Assembly (NCBI GenBank): GCA_024196135.1
Contig: JAMQCK010000002.1
Span: forward strand, 186,001-250,000
Direction of reading: 5' to 3'
Source: Pleurotus ostreatus/Saccharomyces cerevisiae fusant
Taxonomy: Eukaryota > Opisthokonta
Length of the DNA stretch: 64,000 bases
This document shows, piece by piece, positions 46,162 to 57,790 of the stretch. Below the pieces are notes generated by a model that had not been told where the DNA came from, searched no databases, and saw nothing but the letters and a program-made list of their open reading frames with translations. Position 1 is the first letter of the stretch; every line of letters begins with the position of its first letter. The position numbers and the translations under genes were made by a program.

Positions 46162-49100
46162 TTACGCGGCAGACGCCTTCGAGCCGCGTCGAGTGGCTGC
46201 CCGCGTGCGCGGTCGCGTCTCACCTGCGGCGGCGACGCGCTTCGAGCGGCGCAGTGACCCGCAGTCGCGCTTCGCAGGCGGTGGGTGGTTCGTATGCGGA
46301 GGCTGCAGAGGCTTGCTGGGCGAGCGCGGCGTATCCGGCTCCGGGGACTTGCGCTTCATGCCAGCGCGTACAGGCGCTTCCGCTGCCTCTGGCGCAGGTG
46401 ACTCGCGCTCGGGCGTCAGCATCTCGGGTTCAGTTGGCGATGGCGGCGGCGACGGTAACGACGACACATCCATGTCAACGTCCGGCGAGGATGACGGCCC
46501 AGCTTCGGATGTCGGGGCAGGCGCGGGTGCGGGCGAAGGGGCAGCAGGCTTCTCCTCTTCCCATTCAGCGCTCGCGCACCAACCATGGAATACTTCTTCC
46601 TCCTCTGGGCTCAGCGGCTCCTCCGTGACTGGCTTCGGCGCCTCGTCCTCAACCTTCCTTGGCCGTGCAAGGGAGAGCAAAGCGAAGGCGCCGTTGCTCT
46701 GGAGCACGTCCGATTGTTGGCAGAGCGCCATAGCCTGCGGCGTCGAGCCAAACTTCGCACCAAACTCGTTGCGCTCGCGTGTCGCGGCGCACGAGCTGTG
46801 GAATTCCTGGAGCGAGGGAGGGAAGCGTTCATGCAGCGTGTCCGACAGGAAGACGCCGAGCTCGTCCTGATAGCATGGATACTGGCGCACGTATTCCTGC
46901 GCAGTGTTGAGTGGTACCCATGTACCGATGACGCTGACCGGGCCCTGATCGACGGTGACTGTAGACGACATCTTCGGATACGGCGTGTTGCCATGAGCGA
47001 CGATGGCGGACATGTTGACCCAATCCGTGTCTATGCGGCGCAGGACCCCCATGTCGCCCAACTTGGTCTGGTACACGCATATACCTACAAGCGGAAGTCA
47101 GTGATCGTACCACAGATACATGAAGAGTATAGCTGACCTTCAATCTGTGTCGCGGTAATAGCGGGGTTGCACGGTTCCGTCGTATGGAGGATCACCTGCT
47201 GCTGTTCTAACCGCGGCGCTGGTGGTAGCGAGTGACTGAATGGGATGGCCAACGCAGAAGGCGGTACTGCCGCGCCCGGCACCGTTGGCGAAGCCATCGA
47301 CATCGATGCGAAGACGGAAGCCAAGGACGGCGTAGCAGGGGAGACCGGCGTGAAAGGCGCCCAGCCATCCTGACGAGTATTCGGCAGTGATGGCGGGGTC
47401 ATGAAGGCCATAGCGGCGGCAGCGGCAGACGAAGGCGGCGCGGGGCTGGTCGTGGTTCTCACGTGCGGGCGGATCGTCGGGTACTCGACTGCTGGCGACG
47501 AAGGACCTTCCGACTGCCAAGAGTCTTCCCGCTCGCGGTAGCTGTATTCAAGAGGCGGCACGTCGGCAAGTGATGCGGCGAATTGCGAGTACAGAGCCAG
47601 CTCCTCCTCGGATGGAGGGGGGAAGCCGCCGTCTGCCGAGGAGGCAGCCAGACTCTGCTCCGTCTCCTCCTGCTTGATGAACTGGTCGTCGTCCGAAAGC
47701 GTCGAAGGAGTCGACCATTCGCGCTTTACGGGAACGCTATAGCGCCCGTACACCTCCGGCTCCGCCTTGACGCCTGTCTCGTACACACTTTCGAAGGTGT
47801 GACCTCCATACTCGGCATCCCAATGATCCAGGAGACCTTCCACGACGGTAGGCTCTTGCTTTACAGCAACCTTCGGATCAGACATCGGTAGAGGGATGCT
47901 GTACAACGGCGGAGACTGGGGGCCCGGGCTATCGAACCTCTCGCTATCGAGGTCCCCGTCGATATCGAAGTCCTCCACCGTCGTCGTAAGCAGGCCGTCG
48001 TCTGGCAAAGACGGGCCGAGCTCGGCAGCAGCGGAAGTCGGAGGGGGGAAGTATTCCTCGTATTCATCCTCGTCATCGGATTCGTCAGACTCGGGCGGTG
48101 GCGAGGCAAGGCTATGCATAGAAGGGGACCTGCGGAATCGGGTGTTAAACGACGGCTGAAGGTCCGGATACGGTCCGTCGAACGATGGCGTATAGCTCGG
48201 GATTGCAATGGAGCGCCGTGGATAGGGAGGGAGCGTCCAGGAGCTCTCGGACTCTGGCGAGAGACCTGTCAACGTGTCGCGCTCTGAATGACCAAGACCG
48301 TCGTCATCGGTGGGAAAACCTGTGATCGGCTCGGCAGATGCTGCGTCAGGTGTCGCATTGGGCGGGGAGGAGGCGGGGGTGTTCAGCGGCTTCAAGCGCA
48401 GCGTGAGCTTCACCCTCTGCTCCGGCTGTGGCTCGTCGTCCGCCTCGTGTGTGACGCATGAACGCGTGGCCCGCTTGCGCTTGGACCCGCATGTTTCCAT
48501 ACGCCTTTGTCGTTCCTTTTGACGCTGCTTGTCCTTTGTGTCGGCTAGAAGACCAAGTTTTCCATTCTCGCCGTAATCGCACACTCGTATTCCAGCCCTA
48601 GCGAATGGACAGGGAGCACCGGCGGCCTTGCTAAGATACCAGACTTGCGTCCCGCGTCTAAAGTTTGTGGCGCGCTGGTCTGGCGCAGCCGCGGACTGTG
48701 CGCCACCCGACTTCGAATACAGAGCGGGAAGTAAGTCGTCGTCGTATGGCGTGCCGGAAAGGGTGTGCCGCAGAAGAAGGGGACAGTCCTGCTGTGCGTC
48801 GCAACGCTGGAGGTGCGTGCGGATGTAGGTAGTGATCGCTTGGCTTGCTGCAGACACACTGTCGATCACAGAATCAGCATATATGCGGGGGAACACGAGC
48901 ATATCACGCACTTCTGGCATACTAGCCCGTTATGAACCACCATGTCCGCGAGATCCTTGACAGTCATGGCACGGTTGTCCTGTGGCGTGCGGGTCAGACG
49001 CGTTGCGATAAGCGTGGAATGTGGCGCGACGCACCACTGAGAGCAAGGAACGACCAATAGCTGCCAGCACTCTGCTGCTCGCGTCCTCGGGATGGAGTAC

Positions 49101-49310
49101 TACGTGCGGTGGCGGGAACTCGAGGGCTGTCGGGAAGGCGCCCGGCGTGTTTAGAGTAGGATTAGGTGCATTACTATTGTTCTTGGTACTGCCTTGCTGG
49201 AGGGACCCAGGGTCCGCCGCCTGGCCTGGGCGGGGGGCCGGCTTGCCTGTGGCGTGAGGCTTGATCCTGGTCGCATGTTGCTGATTATGTGTGGCGACAG
49301 ACGAGTCCAT
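46162..49310 (-). CDS. GDS1 winged-helix plus APSES/KilA-N regulator
   Basis: About 1,000 residues in four exons. A disordered N terminus (MDSSVATHNQQHATR) leads to a GDS1-type winged helix: NRAMTVKDLADMVVHNGLVC, SAASQAITTYIRTHLQRCD, GTPYDDDLLPALYSKSGGA, RGTQVWYLSKAAGAPCPFAR. A long acidic, Ser/Pro-rich middle follows, with SPESESSWTLPPYPRRS and several VKxE sumoylation-like sites (VAVKQEP, GVKAEPE, PVKREW). Then an APSES/KilA-N-like DNA-binding block: YQTKLGDMGVLRRIDTDWVN, VSVIGTWVPLNTAQEY, GVFLSDTLHERFPPSLQEFH. The end is basic (RRSKRVAAAGETRPRTRAAT) and may be a nuclear signal. The protein is probably a nuclear transcription regulator. Domain names are from remembered motifs; target genes are unknown. 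Confidence 0.83.
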
Positions 49311-50779
49311 AAGAGCTGGTCATGAACGTGAGGGACGACCAGCGACTTTGAGCGTGAAAGAAACGGTGAGTGAAGGGAGAGAAACGGTGGGTGGCGGGAT
49401 GGGCTGATGGTGGCGAAGAACAAGCAGGGGAGTCGAGAGAAGAAAGGAGACTTGAAACCATCTTCAGGTAATCACGAGACCCCCACAACCGCGTCTTTTG
49501 CAAATTTACACACATCCCCATCCGGCAGGCGGGTACACGGGGTCCGGCAGGGTCGCGGCAACGTGCGCCTCCGTGCCTCGCCTCCTCCTCCTCCCTGCAC
49601 TCACCCACAGCCATTCGGTGTTCCCAACCGCCTCCCCCACCGACTGCTCATCCATTCGCTGCCTTACCTCAAACCTCACAGGCGCTATCTCTTCCTAGAA
49701 TGCGACGGAGCACCCCTGGGTCCGTACTTCCTTCTGCTGATGATCAGACGGCCAACATATGCGGACGACGCCACAAACGGGCAGCAATACAGAATTCCCA
49801 GGCAACTGCGCAGCTCTCGACCTCGCATCCACGTCACCTCCTCCCTACCGAGCGCCTCTGGAGCCTATTGTCCGCACTCCCCGTCCGTCCCCTTTCCCTC
49901 GCTTCCCGGTATGGGGGACAAAAGGACGAGCCAGGCATGGTCCCACCCGCAGAGACTACCATATCGGTAGCACAACGGTGTCTACCATTCATCGTATGTG
50001 GTCACGTCCATCAGAGACGCTATTGTCAAGTGCCCGTCTCCACCGTATCCATGGACTCCTCTCGTCATGATACCGCTCCCCCAATCAAGACTCCCTTCAG
50101 ACTACCACAGATGACCTTCTCCGTGCGTAGAGTCCGCCCGTTCACACCCTCATCGAGCATAGAACGGTCTGCCGTAAGATACTCGGATTGCCTGTACGCA
50201 TAGCGCACGTATAGAGTCGCCTATCCTCTACCCGACGACCGCCCCCTCTCCTGTGGCTGAACCTCTTCCGCGAGGTATCTCGCCATTGTACTCAGGGTTC
50301 GGCCCTATTGTCATCACTATCGTCATCCCCAGCCCTTTATGGTGTGTCATTCTGTGCGAGACCGGTGGCTGGCCCCTTCGAGCTTCAAATGACAGCACCC
50401 TTCATTCATCGCCCTTGGCCGGAGAGGCCTGCCCGGAAGACCGAAATTCAACCGTAACGCGTGACCGTAACGGGACCCCCTTCGGCGCGCTTATCTTTCC
50501 GCGTCTGCCCGCGACTCCGATCGCGTTGCCATTTGAAAACACGCGTCGCGTCGCGCTAATTTACGAGACGCGCCCCTCAATCACAGACGCCACTTTCAAG
50601 TCGTGAAAAAAAGTCGACCTCTATCTGAAGCAACGGGTAATCGTACAGTATAAACTAGTGCAGAATAATAGATTCGCAGAGCCAGAGCTGATAGCATGCA
50701 AGACGAGACGATCCAGAGACTATGGTACAGACGAGCAGACGGGCGACCAGCGCAGAACGTAAGGCGCAGGCGATCCCAC
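49311..50779. other. Intergenic region, no supported gene
   Basis: Upstream of the regulator at 49310 and downstream of H1 copy 2. A 168-residue frame at 49700-50203 and overlapping shorter ones are open but carry no domain, no clear start context and no consistent splice. They are left out. Confidence 0.4.
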
Positions 50780-52091
50780 TCAAGCAGCGACCTAGGGGCC
50801 GTGGATCAGTACCGCGGGTTGGCAACCGTCAGACACGGGATCTCTCACCTTCTTCTTAGACGCTGGCTTCGAAGCAGACTTGGGCGCTGCCTTCGACTTA
50901 GACGTCGCCTGCGGATCACGTCAGACATCGAGCGGGCAGATAGCAAACCGCGTCACGCACCTTGGTCGCAGCCGCCTTGGACGGGGCAGCCTTCTTGTCC
51001 GCCGTCTTCTTCTCTGCCACCTTCTTGGCCGTCTTCGCCTTCGAAGCAGCGGTCGTGCCAGTCAATGCCTGCAAAGTATGTCAGACATAAGATCGAACAA
51101 CGGTCAGCATATGATGCACCTTCTTGGCCGAGTCGCGCTTGGTGGAGGCCTTCTTCTCTGGTGCAGCAGCCTTCGCCGCCTTGCTCGTCAGGATCTTCTT
51201 GGCGGGAGCCTTCTTCGCAGGCGCCTTCGCATCAGCAGCCTTGGTGGTGGTCTTCTTCGTGGTGGTGGCCTTGGTGGTAGCGGCGGGCTTCTTGGTGGCG
51301 GCAGCCTTGGAGGTCCCTGCCTTCGCAGCAGTCTTGGAGGTGGGCTTAGCAGCGGGCTTCGCGTTCTGCATCGAAGTATGAGGAAAGATCCGGTCAATAC
51401 AGTACGTGTACGCACCTCGTCGGTGGGCTTGGTCTTCGGAGCGAGCTTGACCTTGCCCGACGCGCCCTTGGGCAGGGCAAACATGCCCTTCTCCGCACCG
51501 TGCGTGATGGCAGAGTTCAAGTGGTGGGTGTTGGTCGCGTCGGGCTCAAGACCGTATTTCTCGGCAGCGAACTGAGGGAAACGATGAGGAACGCATCGCT
51601 TGCGACAAGCATAGAGTACACACCTTCTTGATCGCCTGGCGCGAGACACCAGTGCGGCCACCCTCAGCAGCGATGCACTCCTACGGGAAAGGTCAGGGAA
51701 TGCGGCGGAAACGCGTCAGCAGGCCACTCACAGCAACAATCTCCTTCCACGGCGGGTGGCTGCCCGCAGCAGCGCCAGCCTTCGCCTTCGCAGTGGTGGC
51801 CTTCTTGGTGGTGGACTTGGGCTTCGCGTCAGCCTTCTTCGTAGCCTTCTTGGTCGTCTTCGCGTCCGCCTTGTTGGTGTCAGCCTTCGCCTTGGTGGCC
51901 TTCGCCCGCGCCGACGGCTTCCTCTTCGTAGCGCCCTCCTCCTCCTCGGCATCCTCTTCAGCCTCCTCCTCGTTATCGCTCGCGTTCTTCGATGCCGACT
52001 CCTCCACATCCTCCATCATCTGGTCCACCTCGTTCAACTCGTCAACCGGCTCCGAGAGCGCAGACATCGCAGGCGACGCAGGGGCAGACAT
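50780..52091 (-). CDS. Linker histone H1, copy 2, with acidic N-terminal extension
   Basis: The start at 52091 (MSAPASPAMSALSEPVDELN) opens an acidic stretch (DNEEEAEEDAEEEE), then a basic one (KRKPSARAKATKAKAD), and then the H1 globular domain: HPPWKEIVAECIAAEGGRTG, VSRQAIKKFAAEKYGLEP and HGAEKGMFALPKGASGKVKL. The Lys/Ala-rich tail follows (KAAPEKKASTKRDSAKK). Introns fall after IVA, IKK and TDE, as in the other two copies; the intron at PKG is missing here. A last intron (CTAG acceptor) gives KKKVAA and the stop at 50780. The acidic extension of about 40 residues is unusual for a linker histone. A TATA element lies 150 bp upstream. Confidence 0.92.
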
Positions 52092-52240
52092 AACAGGCGA
52101 GAGTACGTGGGTTGTGTTGGGTGTTTGGGTACTGGGTTGGGTATTGAGTGAGACACTCGAGTTGCCTGGGTGGCAGGGATATGCGCGATGGGGGAAATCA
52201 ACAAGCGTTAGAAGGCGCCGCAACGCCGGGGTCCGACGTA

Positions 52241-52247
52241 TTTATAC
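52241..52247 (-). promoter_or_regulatory. TATA box of H1 copy 2
   Basis: Read on the minus strand, TATAAAT lies about 150 bp upstream of the ATG at 52091. Confidence 0.5.
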
Positions 52248-52608
52248 CCACGGTTAGGGGCAAACGCGTCGCGTATACGAGCGCATCACGTGAGCGCATT
52301 CAACAAAAGAAAGTCAGCACAGCCACCGTATACACGAGGCGCGGTGCCGGGCATTGTCCTCGAGGCGCGAGGCGAACATGACTCCATTGTGTGGGTGCAT
52401 TGCTGTAGTAAGTCTGTAATACGGGCTGCCGTATGTCTTCTTTTTCTCCGGGAGCACAAGCTGCCCTTCCTGAGCAGGAAAGCATTGAGCATGTACACAG
52501 ATCCAAGCGAATGTCCATTAGTTAGATTTCTATACACTTTTTTCCGTACAGCACAACCTCATCTCAGTCCATCTTCCATAGGTACTCTACCTACCTACCT
52601 ACCCCCCA
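52248..52608. other. Intergenic region, nothing seen
   Basis: Sits between the H1 copy 2 promoter and the 3' end of the synthetase-like gene. No gene supported. Confidence 0.45.
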
Positions 52609-54632
52609 TCAATACTGCGACACAATCTGGAACGCCCCATTCGTCTGCACCCTTGCCGTCACCCCCACCGCCAACCAGCCCTCATCCTCCTCATCCCCCT
52701 CACTCCCCTTCTTCCCAGAGCTCACGTTCACGAACTCCTCCGCGCCAACAGGCTTGCCCACAGATGGGCCACGGATGAGGAGTGTCCCGACGGGGTCTTC
52801 GCCCCGCGCGACGGCGTCCTCATCGACGTTGATGAGGCGCGCTTCGACGTTCACGGAGGGTGGGCCGACGTGGGCGGGTTCTTCGGGCGCGGCGGGGAAG
52901 TCCTGCATGTCGAGGGCGAAGGAGGCGAGGACAGGGCCGGCCACGAGAGGAGAGGTGAAGGCGTTGACGAGCGGCACAGAGAAAGCGATGCGCGCAGGAG
53001 TCAGCAGCGCAGCGGGGACGGGGCCTGTGGGAGACGTGGTGAGATGAAATGCAAGATGAGCAAACGGGATCACAATCTTACCACCGCTGACGACCAACAA
53101 ACGCAATGAGCCCGCAACCTCGCCAACAACACCACCACGGGCCGCATCGTAGACCAGGCGGTCCCACAAGCTTTCCTTGGTCAAGTAGCCCTCAGCAAGC
53201 CCTGCTACCTTGTGGCGCCATGCGAAGGGGTGTAGCAAAATGTTTTTGCGCGCGTCCTTGAGGACGGAGGTCACCAAAGCCTGCAAGTGCGGGGGCTTGA
53301 GGAACATGATCGTCGGCGAGGGAATCGAGTACGACTTGAACGACAAAGCGTCCTTGACGTCCAGCGGGATTTCATCTGCAACTGTGATCAGCTTTTGTTC
53401 ATGAAGGAACGGAACGAGATGTACGCACTCTCTTCAGTGCGGAACTGCTTAGTGCTGTCCAGCGTCGCAAACGAGACGCCCTCATAGATAGCCGCATACG
53501 CAATCGCCCGACCGTACGCCGTGCTCAGCGAATGCGCCGACACGAACGTATCCAGCGTCGAAACCGCCTGCTGCTGGGGAATCATGGCCTTCACCGCGCA
53601 CACGCCCGCCGTCAGGTTCGCATGCGTGAGCTGCACGCCCTGCAGGCCTTCGCCATTCGGGTAGTATGCCAGCGAGAACACGTCATTCGGCTCTAAAGCG
53701 CCCCGTTTAGCCTGCGTAAATCACGCTATTTGGAGGACAGTAAACGCACTGGGAATGGGGCTCAAGGTCTTCTCAACACGGAAGCCCTCGCGCTCGACGT
53801 CGGCGAATTGAAGGACGGTGATGCGGCTGGCAACGCTGGCCATGACGCGCGGGCTGGGCTCGCCCACGACGACGATGGTGTGGTGGGCTTCGTCGCCGGA
53901 CTCGTAGATGAGTTCGAGGATAGAGGTGAGGAAGTCGACATGGGTGATGATAGGTGTAGTGGGGTGCTGCTCGAGGACGGGGTCGAGGAGAGTTGCCGAG
54001 GAGAGTGTGATTGATGGGATGGAATGCGATGACAGCGCGAGGTCGCTGATGAGGAATTCTGCGACGGATGTCAGCGAACGGGTAGGACTACTCAGAGTGA
54101 TCACATACCGATACTGTCATTCAGCAAGAGCAGAACGCTGGACTCTCCAGGTACGAGGTTCGCAAGACGCAACAGGCCGGTACCGAATGACGCGACGCGA
54201 TCCTGCAGCTGCATGTTGGTGATCTACGTGTCCGCGTCAGCATCTCACTTATTAGTGCTTTACTTGGAAGGCTCACCTTAGTGTTGAACAGTGTCCTCGG
54301 GGTGTCCTGGTCCGACCTCACAAGGTCGGACAGCACGGTAACATCCTTGTTAGGACGGACGGGGAACTGCACACGTACGCGCTAATTAGTTCCGCGGAGG
54401 GGAATGCGAGCACACGAACACATACCCTCCCCATAAGACCCGTCCCATAGTTCCTGTACACCGGACTCTCCTTCGCATTGCGCACTTTCGAGGTGTCGCT
54501 CTGGCGGCCGAGCAGGATCGGGTGCACGAGCGGCTGAGGCTTGTACAGGTTTTGGAGCAGAAAGAGCGTGGCTGCGATGAGCCCGAGCAGGATGGTCAGG
54601 TCATCTGTCGCCAGATAGTCGGAGAGCGCCAT
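52609..54632 (-). CDS. Acyl-CoA synthetase-like protein, catalytic motifs lost
   Basis: The start at 54632 (MALSDYLATDDLTILLGLIA) gives an N-terminal hydrophobic segment (LLGLIAATLFLLQNLY) that may anchor it to the ER or peroxisome. The body follows the long-chain acyl-CoA synthetase pattern: RFPVRPNKDVTVL, ESSVLLLLNDSIEFLISDLA. At the ATP-binding loop, where the family has a T/S-rich SGTTG-PKG loop, it reads YYPNGEGLQGVQLTHANL, so the loop residues are missing while the following LTHAN is kept. The Y-G-x-T-E motif is absent (VNAFTSPLVAG). The protein ends right after GWLAVGVTARVQTNGAFQIVSQY, without the catalytic C-terminal subdomain. Adenylation therefore seems impossible; a pseudoenzyme with a binding or scaffold role is inferred. 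Coding looks intact, with short in-frame introns. Confidence 0.8.
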
Positions 54633-55235
54633 TTTGGGAGCCTCTCCTGCTTGACTGGGGTGCGCTGGCAGGAAGTGCGAGGCTGCGAGTGTGAACACTG
54701 CGCTCGGAGTCCGGCGCGGACGGCCCTGAGGGAACTTTGCCCGTGTTTGGCCAGTGATCGGGCCGGGCGCGCGTCCTCTTTCCCTCCTACCGTCGCGTCC
54801 CCCACTCCCCCGACGCGTCTTTCGACCTCAAATGACAAGTCTTGACTTACTCAACAACCCTGAAGCTTAAAACCCACAAGCTCCGCGCCAAAGTACGCGT
54901 CAAACCGACGATTCAGCCCTCGCCAGGCCCAGATTTCGCCCTACAAAAGTCGCGTTCGCCCCCCTCGCCATGTCGTTCCCAACCCTCTCGATATGCATAC
55001 CATGCTGAAGCAGAAGGTCTTCCCTCTCGATTGACACCGTTTTCTTCTCCCCAACCCTCTTCATTGTCTCGCAATGGACGCCAAAGGCGAGCGGGTCTGT
55101 GCGTCGCCACGTGATGCCCACTATATGAAGCTGGCGGCAGAGGGTTTGACGTCTGCCCTTCTTCCCCTCGCATTCCCCCCTTTCCCTCGTGTACCCTGAA
55201 TCCCCCGATTGCCCCCCTCCGGCTCTCCCGCAACC
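54633..55235. promoter_or_regulatory. Divergent region, synthetase-like / H1 copy 3
   Basis: 603 bp between divergent starts. No TATA box and no gene are clear. Confidence 0.4.
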
Positions 55236-56579
55236 ATGCCCACCTCACCAACCAAGCCTGCCAGCAAGACCGCGGCGAATAAGCCCGCGAGCAAGGCCGG
55301 CGCCGTGGCGCACCCGACGTGGGTGGCGATGATAACGGTGCGCCGGCGGGGTGCGGGACGGGTTTGCGGGACTTGCGCTGACAGACCGCCCCTTTGGCGA
55401 TGTAGGAGTGCATCACTAGTCATCCTGAGGAGGCGAGGACGGGCGTGAGCCGTCCGACGATCAAGAAGGTGCGACTTTGCCCGATGATTCAGGTGGATGG
55501 GCGCCTTACCTCGTTCCCCCTCCCCCAGTTTGTCGAATCCAAGTATCATATCGAGGTCAATGCGACCACGGCGAGCCAGCTGAACCGTGCTATCACCTCT
55601 GGGGCTGAGAAGGGGACGTTTGTGCTCCCGAAGGGTGCGTACGCATGTGTCAGGCGGTAACGTAATTGTTGACCTCCCCCTCTCGCAGGCCCGTCAGGCA
55701 AGGTCAAGCTCGCACCGAAGAACCATGTTGCAGAGGCCTCCAAGGAGGTGAGAGTGTACCTCACTTGTGCGGTACCTCGTCTCTCATCCCCAAACCCAGA
55801 ACGCTACCCCTGTGGTCAAGAAGCCTGCCTCTACCTCCAAGAAGCCTGCCGGTGTGAAGAAACCCAACGCGCCCAAGAAGACGAGCCCTCCAGCCAAGAA
55901 AGCGTCCACTGCGAAGGCCAACGCCGCCGCGAAGAAATCCACGACCGCGAAGAAAGCCGCTGCCGCTAAGAAGCCCACCCCTCTCGCCACCAAGCCCAAG
56001 GCGACGAACACCACGACGACCAAGTCGGGTCGTGTCGCGGGCACGGTGACCAGCCCGCCGCTTGTGAAGGGCAAAGTGACGAAGACCTACGGGAGCGGAG
56101 GGCGCAACAAGGCGGCGCTGGCGAAGAAACCTGCGGCAGACAAGGAGGCAGTGAAGAAGCCTGCAGCGGAGAAGAAAGAGTCTTCGACTAAGAAAGCCGC
56201 CGCAACGACCAAGAAACCTGCTACCACTACGAAGAAAGCCGCGGTGACGAAGAAGCCGTCGGAGAACGGGAAGAAGACGAGTGTGGCGAAGAAAGAGGCG
56301 GGCGCGGCTAAGAAAGCGCCGGCTGCGAAGAAGGTAAGTTTATGTTTCTGGGTTGTGCCACCCATGAACGTTCCACGCTATCGACTGTGCTCTGACACTG
56401 CTTTCCAGGCTCCCGCAGAGAAGAAAGCCGCCGCGAAGCCCCAGGCGAAGGAGAACGCGAAGTCGGTGGCGAAGCCTGCTGCTGCGAAGGGGACGAGGAC
56501 GAGCAAGCGCGCAGTCAAGGTGCGTTCGTCGCGTTCGCCGCTGTGTGACGAGGACTGACCGTATGTTCAGGCTACTTGA
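55236..56579 (+). CDS. Linker histone H1, copy 3
   Basis: Starts MPTSPTKPASKTAANKPASK. The globular domain reads HPTWVAMITECITSHPEEAR, GVSRPTIKKFVESKYHIEV and GAEKGTFVLPKGPSGKVKL. The tail is long and rich in KKPA/KKAA (for example SSTKKAAATTKKPATTTKK), with an SGRV patch in the middle. Introns follow MIT, IKK, the PKG codon and ASKE, matching copy 1 exactly in place; two further introns lie in the tail, the last giving the two-residue exon AT and the stop at 56579. This copy is on the opposite strand from copies 1 and 2. Confidence 0.93.
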
Positions 56580-57790
56580 TCCGTGTGGGTAGACTGTTTG
56601 TACAGCGCACCCCTGCTGCTCGACTGGGGTCTCAATTACGCTCTGCCTTTCTTGGTTGCTCCTTGATGTGCACGATGGCACTTGTACGACTATGTATCTG
56701 TATCTGACCTCTTCTTGCTTTGAGTGGGGCGCACCGTTCCTCTTTACTCGAATCTTTCCCATATCTGTGTTTGCTGAACTTTCTCGTATTTCATCTGGCT
56801 ACTCCTGTATACTATGTATCCGTATGGTCATGAATCCAATATGAACCCGTCAACATGCCTTCTCGAAGACCTCTACGCTGTGCAAGACTCTTCGTAACAT
56901 CCTCGTCGGCGTCAGAACGCGAGACAGTCGTGGATAAGTTGAGGATGCGGCCCACGCGCGAGTAACGTGACAGCCTCGTGTGAGGCGGCGACAGAAGCGA
57001 AATATTGGGGGTCGGAGACGGAGAGTAGTTGCGCGTTGCTTGTTGGACGCGTCATAAATAAATGCGGAAGCGGATGAAGTGGACTTCCGTTTCTCTGACC
57101 GAGTGCACGGGCAATACGCGCGATACACTTCGGCCAGGCTGGCTGGCAAGGAGTATAGGCTGAGGAGATTGTACAACTAACGCGAAGTCAGACCGGGGCA
57201 CTGGGGAGCACGTACAGTTCCGCCTAAACCCTGCTCATACGCGAACCTACCATGACTTGGAAAACCACGTTGCGCGCGTCGCGACCGATGGAACCGTGCG
57301 AACAGCGCGCCGATGAGAGTACGCGCGTCGTCGCGTCCAGAAAAACTCGCTGGCCAAAGGCATGAATTTTCGCCAGCGGAATCGAATGAAAGTCCTCCTA
57401 GAGCATAAGAGTGATTCTGTAGGAACAGTGATATTGTCCAAAGACTCGCAGGGCACAGTCAACGCACAGGAGGTCGTTGTAACGCGAGCAGAAGGCGCAG
57501 TTGCGAAAACTTGCCGGCCAAAGATTGGATTCGAATTTTTGCGCCCTTTCTCCTGGTTGCGGACGATCCCTGGCAGCTCGTGCATGGTCTCAGAGAGACG
57601 AAGGAGCTTGAATAAAGGGGTAGGGGGGGAGGGGGTCCCCGTATAAAAAGGCGGAAAGTGTTGATCGCTTGCCCATCACAACTTGTCCTCCTTCTTGACG
57701 GTGTTCGCCACTCGACAGTCAACCTTCGTCCTTCCGCCTGTCCACCGTCGAAAACTCCTCTCCACCACTTCTAGAGAACTTGCCTTGAAG
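56580..57790. other. Intergenic region with a TATA element
   Basis: No gene supported over 1.2 kb. TATAAAAAG at 57642-57650 stands 141 bp before the ATG at 57791. Confidence 0.5.
57642..57650 (+). promoter_or_regulatory. TATA box of the gene at 57791
   Basis: TATAAAAAG directly follows a G-rich tract (GGGGGGGAGGGGG) and precedes the start codon by 141 bp. Confidence 0.5.

Noticed and set aside
49700..50203. 168-residue plus-strand frame
   Set aside because: No domain, no clear start context, and overlapping frames of similar length in other phases suggest chance.
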